From Omphiscola glabra (lineage: Eukaryota; Mollusca; Gastropoda; Lymnaeidae), in assembly GCA_964017045.1 (NCBI GenBank), contig OZ024794.1, positions 26,861,427-26,925,426 on the forward strand: a DNA stretch of 64,000 nucleotides, given 5' to 3'. The notes beneath the pieces are model-generated. The model had not been told where the DNA came from and ran no database searches. It saw only the letters and a program-made list of their open reading frames with translations. Numbering within the stretch: position 1 is the stretch's first letter; every line of letters begins with the position of its first letter. Below, piece after piece: positions 52,594 to 63,519 of the stretch. A program made the translations under genes and the position numbers.

Positions 52594-52904
52594 CTGTTGG
52601 TACAGTACAAATAAAGGGATTAAAGTTTATCTGATCAAAACATTTACATTTCATTCAGGAATGGAGAGCTGCTACTCGGGAATTAACACATATTTTTAAA
52701 AAATCCATAAATATTCTTCTTTTTCTTTAAAATGTTTTCATGAAGGACACCAACGTGCTTGAGGTATAATGAAATTACCAGTACTGGTCGGGCGTACATT
52801 TGTACTGCCCCACTTCACGAAAATAAAACCTCGGCATTTGGCCGTGAATGCTCACCCCCACCCCTTTTTTTTTTCCATTATAAGGAACAAAATGGGGACA
52901 ATCC

Positions 52905-53072
52905 CATAAGCGTAGCTAGGGTTCGTGCCGCCTGGGGCATCCAAGCTTTTTGAAGTCACTTCCAGGAAAAAAAACCTCTACAGTTGACCGAAAATGCCGC
53001 CCGTCCATATAAGGAAACAAAGTGCCACCGAGGCTTTACGGGCCCCACCGCAACCTACTTACTACGCCACTG
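52905..53072 (+). mobile_element. CATAAGCGTAGC / CTACGCCACTG MITE, copy 2
   Basis: CATAAGCGTAGCTAGGGTTC to TACTACGCCACTG, the inverted relative of 35508-35675. Shared internal blocks GCCGCCTGGGG and CCATATAAGGAAACAAAGTG. No convincing target duplication. Confidence 0.75.
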
Positions 53073-53139
53073 AAACAAAAATAATGGATGTATATTGATT
53101 TCTATACATCTAGAGTTTTTTTTAATACCACAGTTTGGG

Positions 53140-53535
53140 TATTTTGAGACAATACCTGGTAGGCCCCATCGCTACAACGAACAGTAAACCTCTCATTTCC
53201 CATAATATATGCCGGCCTTTAAACAACAGTCCTACAGACAGTCCTACACCCTACGCGCCGGCCTTTAAACAATAGTCTTACAGACAGTCCTACAGACAGT
53301 CCAACAGACAGTCCTCAGACAATCCTTCACCATACCCGTCACTCTTTAATGATTCATATAATATTCACCTTTCCCTATATAAAAAAAATCGTCATTTTTA
53401 CCAGCGTTTAGACTTGACGCAAGAAAGCTCGCTGCGTGACTGACGCTTCTTCACTCAGTACTATTAATATAAACCATGTGGAGAAGAGGGTGGGGGGGGG
53501 GCAGTTGTGAAAAAAGGAAGACGGGCGAAACTGAA
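53140..53535 (-). repeat. Dispersed element copy 3, minisatellite barely expanded
   Basis: In reverse it runs from CTTCCTTTTTTCACAACTGC and AGTACTGAGTGAAG through GCAGCGAGCTTTCTTGCG and ACGGGTATGGTGAAGGATTG to a few GACTGTCTGTAGGACTG units, TTTAAAGGCCGGC and GTATTGTCTCAAAATACCC. It keeps both flanks, so it defines the element around the array seen at 885 and 34795. Confidence 0.85.
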
Positions 53536-53809
53536 GTAAAGTACATATAAGAGATTTTTTTACACAATTATGACACTGTAAACAGACTCCCACACCTCCA
53601 CCCCCCCCCCGCCTTATTCAATAAATGATGACAACCCAAATGTCATATGTGATATGGCAGCAACTTTATAGCTGGTTGTCAACCATTGGGGGTCAGCCTT
53701 GTGTGGTGGGCGTGGATTAAAACAAAATTTAGGAGGGGAGGAGGCAGGGCAGAAAGTACAGCCTAGTACCCTTATCCCTTAGCTTGTTAGATATTCTAGC
53801 AGTGTAAGC

Positions 53810-54017
53810 CAGCGGTTCTCAACCTGTCAGTCGCGACCCCTTTGGGGGTCGAACGACCCTTTCTCAGGGGTCGTCTAAGGCCATCGGAAAACACAAATTC
53901 CTTACAGTTAAGAAGTAGCAACGAAAATCCTTCGGTGGTTGGGGGGTGGGGGTGGGTCGTCACAACACGAGGAACTGTATTAAAGGGTCGCGGCATAAGG
54001 AAGGCTGAGAACCACTG
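53810..54017 (+). mobile_element. SPIN-like non-autonomous hAT
   Basis: CAGCGGTTCTCAACCTGTCA to GGCTGAGAACCACTG, 208 bp, flanked by GTGTAAGC and ATGTAAGC (7 of 8). TTACAGTTAAGAAGTAGCAA and GAGGAACTGTATTAAAGGGT are shared with the other copies. It lies upstream of the first assigned receptor exon. Confidence 0.92.
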
Positions 54018-54304
54018 ATGTAAGCTTTCGGGAAGTTGTGAGTGTGTGCGTATGTGTCTGTGTATGTGTGTGTGTGTCTTTCTACGCGGTAACCGGGGTG
54101 AGATTTAAGAGAAGTGGAATGTAGGACGAGAGCCATAGATGTGTTCTAATTAAATTGGAAAGACGTTTGGGGGGGGGGGGGGGAGAGGCGAAGGGAGGGA
54201 AGGCGAAGGGAGGGGAAGGACGGTTGACAAAAAAAGGAACAAAATATAAGGGGAAAAATGGAGCTCGATGGCCACCTGTGATTCGGATAAGTGAATTAGA
54301 GAAG

Positions 54305-54535
54305 ACTAGGTGGCAACCATGTGGTTGGGATGGGGGGCTGAGGTGGCAACGATGTGGGTGGGTGGGGGTGCTGAGATGGCAACGATGTGGGTCAGGGGGT
54401 GCTGAGATGGCATCGATGTGGTTAGGGGGGTGCTGAGATGGCAACGATGTGGGTGGGCTGGGGGTGCTGAGAGGGCAACGATGTGGGTGGGGTAGGGGGC
54501 TGAGATGGCAACGATGGGGGTGGGGTGGGTGTAGA
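54305..54535. repeat. Minisatellite, 27-34-bp unit, about 7 copies
   Basis: GCTGAGATGGCAACGATGTG then GGTGGGGGG-type spacers of varying length. Confidence 0.9.
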
Positions 54536-54582
54536 TACTTGTAGGATACTGAAGGGACGCATAAGACTAAAAGTGTGAAATT

Positions 54583-55010
54583 TGATATGTACAGTTACAA
54601 ATTTGGTTATGTGCACAGTTACAAATTTGATTATATGCACAGTTACAAATTTGATTATATGCACAGTTACAAATTTGATTATATGCACAGTTACAAATTA
54701 ATTATATGCACAGTTACAAATTTGTTTATATGCACAGTTACAAATTTGATTATATGCACAGTTACAAATTTGATTATATGCACAGTTACAACTTTGATTA
54801 TATGTACAGTTACAAATTTGATTATATGCACAGTTACAATTTGATTATATGCACAGTTACAAATTTGATTATATGCACATTTACAAATTTGATTATATGC
54901 ACAGTTACAAATTTGATTATATGTACAGTTACAAATTTGATTATATGCACAGTTACAAATTTGATTATATGCACAGTTACAAATTTTATGATATGGACGG
55001 TTACACATTC
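54583..55010. repeat. Minisatellite, 24-bp unit, about 18 copies
   Basis: GCACAGTTACAAATTTGATT then ATAT. A few copies carry single-base deletions that shift frame, so several short frames open and close. Confidence 0.95.
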
Positions 55011-55379
55011 GAGGAGAAGGGGAATGAAAGTTGTATGTTAGTGTGAGCTAGAGCAGGGCTATGGGAATTTGGGTCTGTTTGGAATGAGCATAGGACGGAT
55101 GTGTGTTGTGCGTATCAATTAACAATTAGGAGGGATCTGTGTTTTTGTTTGTTGTTTTTTTTTACAAGGAGACAGCCCACAAGATAACTTGCTGATCAGC
55201 GTTAAGAAACACGATTTATAGCAACAAAACATACATATTTTATGTCTTACGGACTCTTACGCGTCGTCACGAAAGCGCAGACAAATGGGTCTTTGTCACG
55301 AGAGTAAATGGAAAGGTCAAATAATTTATCTAGACCTTTTTTAAGTTCAAATAACGGTCGGCTAATTTAGTATTTGACC

Positions 55380-55580
55380 CACAGAGAGTTAACTGCGGAC
55401 GCTTTAAACGCAGCGTCCTCGGTCGACCGGGCCTCCCCTAGGTCAAGGGGGAGGTTCCCGGCGCCCTCCCGCACAGGCTGGAGTCGGGTTAAGTCCTTCA
55501 GTGCTCTGGTTTGTGTGGGGGAGCGCCGGGGGGGGGGGCATTAAGAGCTCGCGCTCGACGGCCCACCGACTCCATCTCTT
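55380..55580. promoter_or_regulatory. Isolated GC-rich island, function unknown
   Basis: A GC- and CpG-rich block in AT-rich surroundings. It contains the near-palindrome GGACGCTTTAAACGCAGC followed by GTCC and a second inverted pair CCTCCCC / GGGGGAGG. It could be a promoter or untranslated exon of the receptor, but there is no direct evidence. Confidence 0.25.
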
Positions 55581-55599
55581 ATGCGACATTTTCAGTATT

Positions 55600-56690
55600 T
55601 GACGCAAAAAGCAGTGCAATAACTTGCCATTAAAGATTTTATGCTATGGCCGGCGGTGAAACAAAGAAAATGCTTTATGACTAAACACGTTTTAAAAACT
55701 AAAAAAAAAGAAAGGAAAAAAAAGAAAGGCGAAAACAAATATGTTATAAATTGCCAGTTCGAAAAGGGCCCCGAAAACTTTCTTGTCTCCGTCAGCGGAA
55801 AAATTTTAAACTCCTGAATTCATTTTTGTAAACATATGAATGATGTTGTATTAAAAAAAAAAGAAGAGATTTATCAAGAAGCCTGTCAAAGTGTGGTATT
55901 TCGCTTGTTGACAAAATTATTTGTGTACGAAATGTCTCCGACAGTCCATTTCAGCCATTAGTTTTGCTGTGATCCTAACCCCCAATCCTTGAATGAGCTG
56001 GCCTCCCGTCCTCCTCCCCAACTTCATAACAGGTGACGAATTGTTCCGCGCGTGTGCAGCTGTAAGGTGTTGTGTCGTTCTAGCAACAGAAGCTATTTAT
56101 TACTTGAAGAGAAATTACCTTTTGAGGATCAATTGGTCGCCGGCGCTGTTGATGAGTGGCAGAAAATAGCCGGAATGATTAGTTTCCTGCATTTCTTTCT
56201 TATTGGCTTGCATTTTTAAATAACGTGATAATAAAAAAAAATACACATATATATACTCAACAGAAGATATATCATTGAAAACTATCCTTGTTGACTGCGT
56301 TGTGGCATATAGATCTGTTGAGTGTATAATAATGCAGGGATGAATCGTGCAAACGCAAGAAATGCTAATTAGTTGGGGGGTTTTTTTGTTGGGGAAGGGG
56401 GGGGGGGTGAATGTGTATAACACCAGCTTGGATGACGTGTCGTAAGTGCGTGACTCCATTGAGTAATAAAATACAATGTCTAAAACGATACACGGCTTTG
56501 TTATAAAGCGAAATCAATTTAGCGTCACTGAACAAGATTCTAAATTGTATCGAAGACAAAAATAAGATTAAGGAGCAGTAAAAAACACGCAATTGATGTT
56601 TTATAACATGCCATCCTTTTAGTGCTAATTTTTTTTTTTTTGTTGTTTTTTTGTTTTTTGGTGTTTAGCCCGTGTAATGTATTTATCTTC
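55600..56690. other. Upstream flank, no firm gene
   Basis: It holds the doubtful mini-exon at 56119-56145 and a G-run at 56395-56407. Nothing else is recognised. Confidence 0.4.
56119..56145 (-). CDS. Candidate upstream mini-exon of the receptor
   Basis: A 27-bp block has a plausible acceptor (CTCATCAACAG) and donor (AAAAG|GTAATT). In the frame required by exon A it would read RRRPIDPQK. It is placed correctly upstream and keeps phase 0, but there is no protein-level support, and it could be chance. Confidence 0.15.
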
Positions 56691-56696
56691 TCAATC

Positions 56697-56826
56697 TATA
56701 TAGAAACCTCTATTGCTCTATATAGAAACCTCTATTGCTCTATATAGAAACCTCTATTGCTCTATATAGAAACCTCTATTGCTCTATATAGAAACCTCTA
56801 TTGCTCTATATAGAAACCTATATTTC
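56697..56826. repeat. 22-bp repeat, 6 copies
   Basis: CTCTATATAGAAACCTCTAT then TG, essentially perfect copies. It is the last minisatellite before the change in sequence character at about 57 kb. Confidence 0.95.
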
Positions 56827-57950
56827 GCCCATACAATTGATAAATACACAAGTTAGGTCGCTTTTCTTTTTAAAGCCAAGAAAAACTCGGCCCTAAAATA
56901 TGTAACCATTGAGTGAGGTGACCTTGACCTTTGAGAAATACGCAGTATTGGTATTTCCCTAATGGTGGTCTAATCCACCGTGGCGACATCTCACCGGAGT
57001 ACGGAGACAATTATAACTGGGCCGAAATGTAGGCCTAATATAGATTTACAATTCTTCATTTTATTATTATTATTATTATTATTTTTTTACTTCTATGGCC
57101 CAGTGTTTCTGATAAACGACAGGTTAAAGGTTAAAGGCCAGTTTGGATATGGCGCTCTCCTTAAATAATTCGGGGTCGAGATTCACTCTAAAAAATCCAT
57201 GGTAAAAAAACTGAAAAATATTGTAAAAATACTCTATAAGGCTGTAAATGGTAATTTCTTATTGTAATTTTTAAAAAAACAGTAAAGTAATGTTATCAAT
57301 TTTAATTTACAATAAAAATCTGTTTAAAACCAAGCCTTTAAAAAGATGAACAAATGACAATTTCTTGCATTAATAAATTTGTCGTAGTTAAGCACACTAT
57401 TTCTACATACGTCTTTTAATTAATTTTTAAAATCTATAAGAAATATTTACTAGAAAATAAATAACGTTTGTATATCCATGTACATTAATAAATGTAAAAA
57501 CTTTATTTCGTTCCTATCATAATTCGAATTTTTGACATTACATAAAAATTACATCCGGTTCATTTAAAATTTACACAAGTCTTCAATGTAGCCATTGTTC
57601 ATTGTCTCATAATATCATCAAGGCGAGTGTACTAGACCACGTCCCCACCATAGCAAATCTATTTCAAAAATTGTTTGCGCTTAATCACATAGCTTTACTA
57701 ACAAGCGCAACTGGTAATAGTTAGATTTGATGTTATTAACTTCGTTAAATGTATATAGTAAACCCGGTAATTTGTAATTTCACTAAGTTTGCTAACTATT
57801 TCAATTTACTTTGACCAGTTTCAAATTTAAAGTCAGAAGTTTTATCTACCCAGTTAGTTTATTAACTATGGCTATGCCTCCGATTTTATTACCCTTTTAT
57901 CCTTGAATAGCGGTATTTTAAAATGCCTTGATGCTAATGTAATTAAATTA
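56827..57950. other. Intergenic or intronic AT-rich sequence
   Basis: No gene recognised. GGTAAAAAAACTGAAAAAT at 57200 and GTAATTTTTAAAAAAACAGT at 57262 hint at a short inverted pair. Confidence 0.4.
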
Positions 57951-58960
57951 GACCTTAAAGCTGATCATCTAGACTCAAAAGCTCGTTAGGCCACCACGCC
58001 ACATGGCAATATTTTTTAATAAATTTAAATTAAGCCTAGGCCCCTATATAAGTATAATAGTACTAATAAATACCTTTAAATAACAACATTATTTTTATTT
58101 ATAATTTTACAATTTGCCTATTTATTTTCATAATTGATAAGTAGACTGCTACTATATTCTCTACATTTATTGAATTTACATTAAGCGGTAAGATTAGGAT
58201 TAAATATTCTTAATTAATTTCTTGAATGAAGTAGACTAGATATTGCATGCCACATGACATCATGGCAATATTTTAAATAGGTCTCGGCCCTATAATACTA
58301 TAAAGTAATACTATTAATAAAATAAAATATTTTTATATATCTTTTTTTTAATGGCAAGCCGCGCCAAGCGGCCTGTATCTTTTCTTAGACTACTGGTATT
58401 ATTATTATGTTATATAAACTCCACTCTTGTCTGTTTTGATGTGTTAATCGTTAAGCCTAAGATTAGGATTAAATATTTTTAATTAATTTCTTTGACTAGA
58501 CAGCATGCCACGTGGCAATATTTTAAATAAGTCTCTGCCCTATAATACTATACTCTATACTAATAGCCGTAATACTATTGCTATTAATAACATAAAATAT
58601 TTTTATATATCTTTTTTTTTTTAAAATGGCAAGCGGCCTATTTCTTTTCTTAGACAGCCTGCCACATGGCAATATTTTAAATAGGTCTCAGCCCTGTTAA
58701 TACTACGGTAATACTATTAATAAAATAAAATATTTTTTATATATCTTTTTTTACATTGGCTAGCGGCCTATTTCTTTTCTTTGACTACTGGTACTATATT
58801 ATATATACTCCACTATTGTCTGTTTTGATGTGTTAAGCTGCTAAGCCTAGGATTAATTATTTGTAATTAATTTTTGTTAGTTTATTTTTAAATAGACTAG
58901 ACATGGCAATATGTATATAAATTTGAATAGGCCTAGGCCCTATAATACTATTAATTAACC
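57950..58960. repeat. Degenerate tandem repeat, about 170-260-bp unit, about 5 copies
   Basis: GCCACATGGCAATATTTT (57999, 58245, 58506, 58660, 58905 approx.), then TAGGTCTCGGCCCTATAATA, TAATACTATTAATAAAATAA and GCGGCCTATTTCTTTTCTTA recur in order. The units vary in length through deletions. TTAAGCCTAGGATTAATTAT, part of the unit, occurs again at 59850. Confidence 0.85.
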
Positions 58961-58996
58961 TACATTATTTTTTATATGTATATATATTATCGGAGT

Positions 58997-59786
58997 GGTT
59001 ATCCGCATGGTTTTGGTCTTGAGGATAACACATAGCAATATCCGCACGGCTCCTCGGCGCATGCGCATTATTATTCATTATAGCGGCTGGTGACGTGACA
59101 TTGAAAAAAAGCTTCGTCCGATGTAGTCAACTAATTGGTCATTAATGTGACTGCACATACGCCTGTGTACATCATTTCGACTCTTACGTGCAATTAATGA
59201 AAAATAAAACACACTATTGACATTTCATGCATTATTTCTAGATCTATATTTGAAGAAAAAAAAAAGTGTTGAGTACAGAATTTTTCCGAAATTTCATGAA
59301 ATGTGTCGATTGGCCGATCGTAGTTTTGGAAACATTGCTTAGACATTGCGCGGTTTTCTCGGAATGCTAAACACTGCCTTATTAGGTCTAGTAGTAGACT
59401 GTATAGCCTCTAGGCCATCGGTCTTAAATAAAACGCATCTTAATGTTACTAGTACTAGTCTACAAGATTATAGGCCTATACCTACATTATAGATCTAGAC
59501 CTAAGACAGGCTGGCTTTCACACATTTACTATTTACGATTCATTCCACACTGTAATTTGCATTCAATAAGCTTACGAAAAATGTCGCCTTAAACTAAGTT
59601 AAACTTACGCTATGTTTAATTAATTATCGGTTTTTTAATTCCTGAAATAAAGGCTAAATTTAACAAATGCATAATTTTAGTTAATGTAAGTATACATCAC
59701 ACATTTCTGGTTGTGGGGAATAACGGCCCAAATTGTGCGGATAATGCTTGGCATTATTCTCACATCCAAAACCGTGCGGATAACGC
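58997..59786. mobile_element. About 790-bp segment bounded by inverted repeats
   Basis: GGTTATCCGCATGGTTTTGG at 58997 and the complement of GCGTTATCCGCACGGTTTTGG ending near 59786 are inverted copies over about 50 bp, each with a second internal TATCCGCA box. This looks like a TIR transposon, but no target duplication or transposase was found. Confidence 0.55.
59050..59100 (+). promoter_or_regulatory. Possible promoter: NRF1- and CRE-like sites
   Basis: GCGCATGCGC at 59057-59066 is the palindromic NRF1 consensus, and TGACGTGA at 59091-59098 resembles a CRE/ATF site. The GC-rich stretch stands out from AT-rich flanks and lies 2 kb upstream of the exon-like modules on the plus strand. Assignment as promoter is inference. 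Confidence 0.35.
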
Positions 59787-59799
59787 TTCCCCTTTGTTT

Positions 59800-61085
59800 T
59801 CCTAAGTCTAAGTAGACTACTATACTCTACACTGTTTTAATGTTAAGCCTAGGATTAATTATTTTCATATTTTTTTAGAGCAGGCGTATACTAGGATTAC
59901 AGCTTACAAGAGTCAGTGCAGGCGAAAAAGTTTTTAGTGCCCCACAAGTTGTAACCTTCTTACTACTGAGTAAGCATACACTTTAAAAGAAACGGTACCA
60001 CTAGTAGCAGTTTAAGCAGAATTGGATTAACATTATCTATTCCACAATGATGTTTAAATGCAGAATGTGTTTGTTATCTTTCAAGTCTCTTAAACTTAAA
60101 GCTTATGCAGCAGTTAACAATATTTTTTTTCAATTAATGAACAGGCATTTACAATTTTAGTTAGGCTTAACGGCTTAACACAAGCTTTACAACTGTTACT
60201 GACTGCAAATTAATAATAGTTCTTTATAAAAATTAAACTTAGCTTACTAAGTTTTTTATTTTGGTTACAGTTAGAGAGTTAAGTTGAAAGTTAGTATAGT
60301 AGGCCTACAGTTTACATCTACTAAAAATTTGGCCAGTCTTAATTTATGTAGGGGAATAATATAAGCCTATTACTATTAGTATTTGGGCATTGGATTTAAT
60401 AGATCTATTTTTCTATTAAAAATCTAAACTCATTGATGATTCATCTAGCATTCATATTGAAAAAATACTCATTATTTAGGCTATTTTTAACATTTAATAA
60501 ATAATTTACTATTGAAATTTCAGTTTCTGCCTGTTCTGTTGACTATGCCATAATATATGGAGGTCTTTGATGGCACATAGGATATTATGATAGGATTTAA
60601 ACTTGCTTCAAGACCTATGAAGGTAAAGTTTTAATTTGTTTTTTTTTAAAAATGGTACGGCTATTTGATTATATATTAAAATAAATCATTTTTGTTTTTA
60701 GTCTGGTTTAAGTGGTTTTTACATATAAATTCTGCAATTGAGGATTTTTTCTTATTACATATCAAGAAAATACTGTTTTAGCTCTGCTTGGAATTAATGA
60801 AGTGTATATATATATATATATATTGTATCAGATATACCGGTCCACTGTACTTAAGCAATGGAGAATTACTGGTTATTCCAGTAACTCATGTTAAAAGGGT
60901 GATGCAATAATTGTTACTTTCATGCAGATGATAGTAATGTTTATAATGTACATATCATACATTAGCTATAAAAGCGAGGAAATTAAATTTGAAGTATAGT
61001 CAAAGCATCCCATCTTGTAGGATTGTTAATGCATCTGCATGCTTTTAAATTTAATTTATACTTTTGTTTTGTATTATTTTTATAG
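59800..61085. other. AT-rich single-copy-looking sequence
   Basis: No repeat, transposon or clear exon recognised apart from a short (TA)n at 60807-60823. If the modules downstream are exons this would be an intron. Confidence 0.4.
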
Positions 61086-61344
61086 ACACATTTGTCCTAT
61101 ATAATTACAAGATTTGAATTTTTAATCAATGCTATCACTAAACATGTAAATACATTCTGTTATTTTCATCATGATTTCATCTGTACAATTCAACAGCAGT
61201 CCAGTTTATTAGACAGCTTAGTGAATGCCCTTGAGTCTCATGGGACACTATACCACCTGGTATCAAGAAATGAAGAGATATCTCCACCTTGTGGACAAGA
61301 ATTATCAAGATTGTTTATAATGCAATGGAGGATTTTTTAATGGG
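61086..61344 (+). other. Exon-like block 1 with an 82-codon frame
   Basis: The block starts after TTTTTATAG and ends at GGGG|TAAGTCC, read as GGG|GTAAGT. A frame from 61092 covers it and stops at 61340; it reads FEFLINAITKHVNTFCYF, then SLLDSLVNALESHGTLYHLV, then CGQELSRLFIMQWRIF. I do not recognise the product. Its 3' part, TTATCAAGATTGTTTATAAT then GCAATGG, is repeated in the next two modules. Confidence 0.45.
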
Positions 61345-61715
61345 GTAAGTCCCAGTATACAGTACAACATGGAAATAACATCTTTTAAATAGCACTGATC
61401 CTAACATTTTCAACACTTCACGCAATATTTTTAAACCTGCAATAGCAACAAATTTTACTTGAGTTTCAACAGCATGTGTTTTATAGCGAATTTTGGATGT
61501 AGATATCATTCTTATTTGTAAATTTAGCTTTGGAAAATATTGTGTCAATTCTTATGGCCACTGATCTATATGTCATTAAAATTGACATCATTTAGCCTCT
61601 GATTGTTTCATAGCCTTTTAATATGGCATATTTATGAACTTGTACTTGATACAGACAAATTTTAGACTTGCTAAACTTAGGTTGTTTTACATGTCAATTT
61701 TTTTTTAAATTTCAG

Positions 61716-61794
61716 TTCCTGTTCGGATGACAAAGTGAAATGGATTATTTATCAAGATTGTTTATAATGCTGCAATGAAATCTTTTTGTAAAGG
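61716..61794 (+). other. Exon-like module 2, 79 bp
   Basis: Acceptor AAATTTCAG after a T9 tract, donor AAAGG|GTAAGTCC. It starts TTCCTGTTCGGATGACAAAG. Each frame is interrupted by a stop, so it is more likely untranslated, a long non-coding RNA exon or a decayed duplicate. Confidence 0.5.
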
Positions 61795-62566
61795 GTAAGT
61801 CCCATGGATTTTTGGTTGAAAATAACTTATCTTGAGCATATTACAGACCCATTATTTATTCTTACTCTAATATAGAGGAATTTCTTTAACTGTCAGGTCA
61901 ACTTTTATTTTAACTTCAGTATTTCTCCATAGCATTTTGCCTAGTTCCCCTACGCCCCTCTCTCAAAACCAACCTTTTTCAAACTAAGAATAAAAAAACT
62001 CCTTTTTAGAACACAAATCAAATGCATTCTTATATAAAATGAGTACTGGTTTTGGAAGAAAGTTTAGGCATCTTTTATGTGACATCAACCTTTTATGGTG
62101 ATAGGGCTGGGCATGGACCAAAGAATTTAGGTAAAAGTACATAGTCTTACTTGATGTATGCAGTGAAGCCTGGATATCATGGACCTTTTAAATAGCACTT
62201 ATCCTGGCATATGCAATAACTCACAAATGTAATTATAGTTTCACCTACAAAAAGCACAATTTTTACGTGAGTTTTAACAGTATGCGTCATTAATTGGTTT
62301 TAATAAGTTTTATTGTAATTTGTGCAGATGTAGATATCATTCTATTTTGTAATTTTTTAGCTCTTGGAAAGATTTTGTCAATGCTTAGGGCCACTGATCT
62401 ACCGGTATATATATGTTGTTAAAATTGACATGATTTAGGCTGCTGATTGTTTTATGTCTTATTATGTGCCATATTTTATGAACTGGTACCTGATAATGAT
62501 GTATAGTATTCTAGAGTTGCTTTACTTAGAGTGTTTCAATGTGAATTTTTTTTTTTAAATTTTCAG

Positions 62567-62645
62567 TTCCTGTTCTGATGACAAAGTGAAATGGATTATT
62601 CATCAAGATTGTTTATAATGCAATGGTGGAATATTATTCTAAAGG
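62567..62645 (+). other. Exon-like module 3, 79 bp
   Basis: Same length and same splice sites as module 2, with TTCCTGTTCTGATGACAAAG at the start. Surrounding intron sequence (TGGCCACTGATCTA-like upstream, TAAGTCCCATGGATT downstream) is also repeated, so the duplication unit is about 850 bp. Confidence 0.5.
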
Positions 62646-63429
62646 GTAAGTCCCATGGATTATTTTTGAAAGGTGGCTTATCCTGAGGCTATTACCTTTG
62701 TGCTTCCCTACATGTGATGGCAATTAGAATATTTGAGAGGGGGGTTGTGACATTCTTGCTGTAATGGAGAGGAATGTATTAAAAACTTTTGGATCACCTT
62801 CTAACTATGGTATTTCTCCATAGTGATTTTACCTGTACCCTATGCTACATACAGTATTTGTTTTCTAGGGATGTTTTTGACCCTTTTTGGTTCATTGATT
62901 TTTTAAATTCAATATTTCCTTATATAATATGGGTATTGCTAGCAAGATAATTCACCTTTCAGATGACATAGACTTTGAACGTTACCAGGTGGGGCTTCGA
63001 CCACAAGTTTGGGAAACACTGCAGTATACATTATGTATAGAGTCCAACCTGGATATGACAAACCTTGACCAGTTTTTTTGCCCATGGCTTATGCTCTAAC
63101 TGACGGAGACATGGAAATATTTTACAACTCTTTGCTTAACCTATGAATAACACAGACTTTGCTTTGTTCCCTGTGTAATATTATATTTACAGGTTCATTG
63201 TAATAATTTTGTAGAGGTCGATACCATAGCTCTTTGCAAAACTTTAGTTAGCTGGTATTGATCAGATTTTAAGATTAGAAGAGCTGCTATACTTGTGTTT
63301 TAGAAATTGATTCATACTCTATTTTTGTGAATTGATACTAGTATTGTATATAGCCTATTTTAAGTTTGTCTTTACTTATTTAGTTTTAATTTTCAACTTT
63401 AATATTTATAATGATTTTTTAATTTTCAG

Positions 63430-63510
63430 TTTCTCTTGTGATGACAAAGACTAATCAACTGATATGGATCTTCCAAAGTAGTGCTGGAGTGTTTTGCCAT
63501 TTTAACAAAG
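63430..63510 (+). other. Exon-like module 4, 81 bp, diverged
   Basis: Acceptor AATTTTCAG, start TTTCTCTTGTGATGACAAAG, donor AACAAAG|GTTAGTCC. The 3' half differs from modules 2 and 3. Confidence 0.45.
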
Positions 63511-63519
63511 GTTAGTCCA

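Noticed and set aside
51340..52434. A 364-codon open frame, the longest in the window
   Set aside because: It follows the 19-bp minisatellite; the real coding exons nearby are on the other strand.
52594..57000. A signal-peptide exon in the 56115-56459 minus-strand frame
   Set aside because: The frame lacks a Met-led hydrophobic signal and its phase at the possible donor does not match exon A.
61716..61794. A coding exon beginning SCSDDKVKWIIYQD
   Set aside because: The frame meets a stop within the module and is not kept in module 4, so a coding call is not supported.
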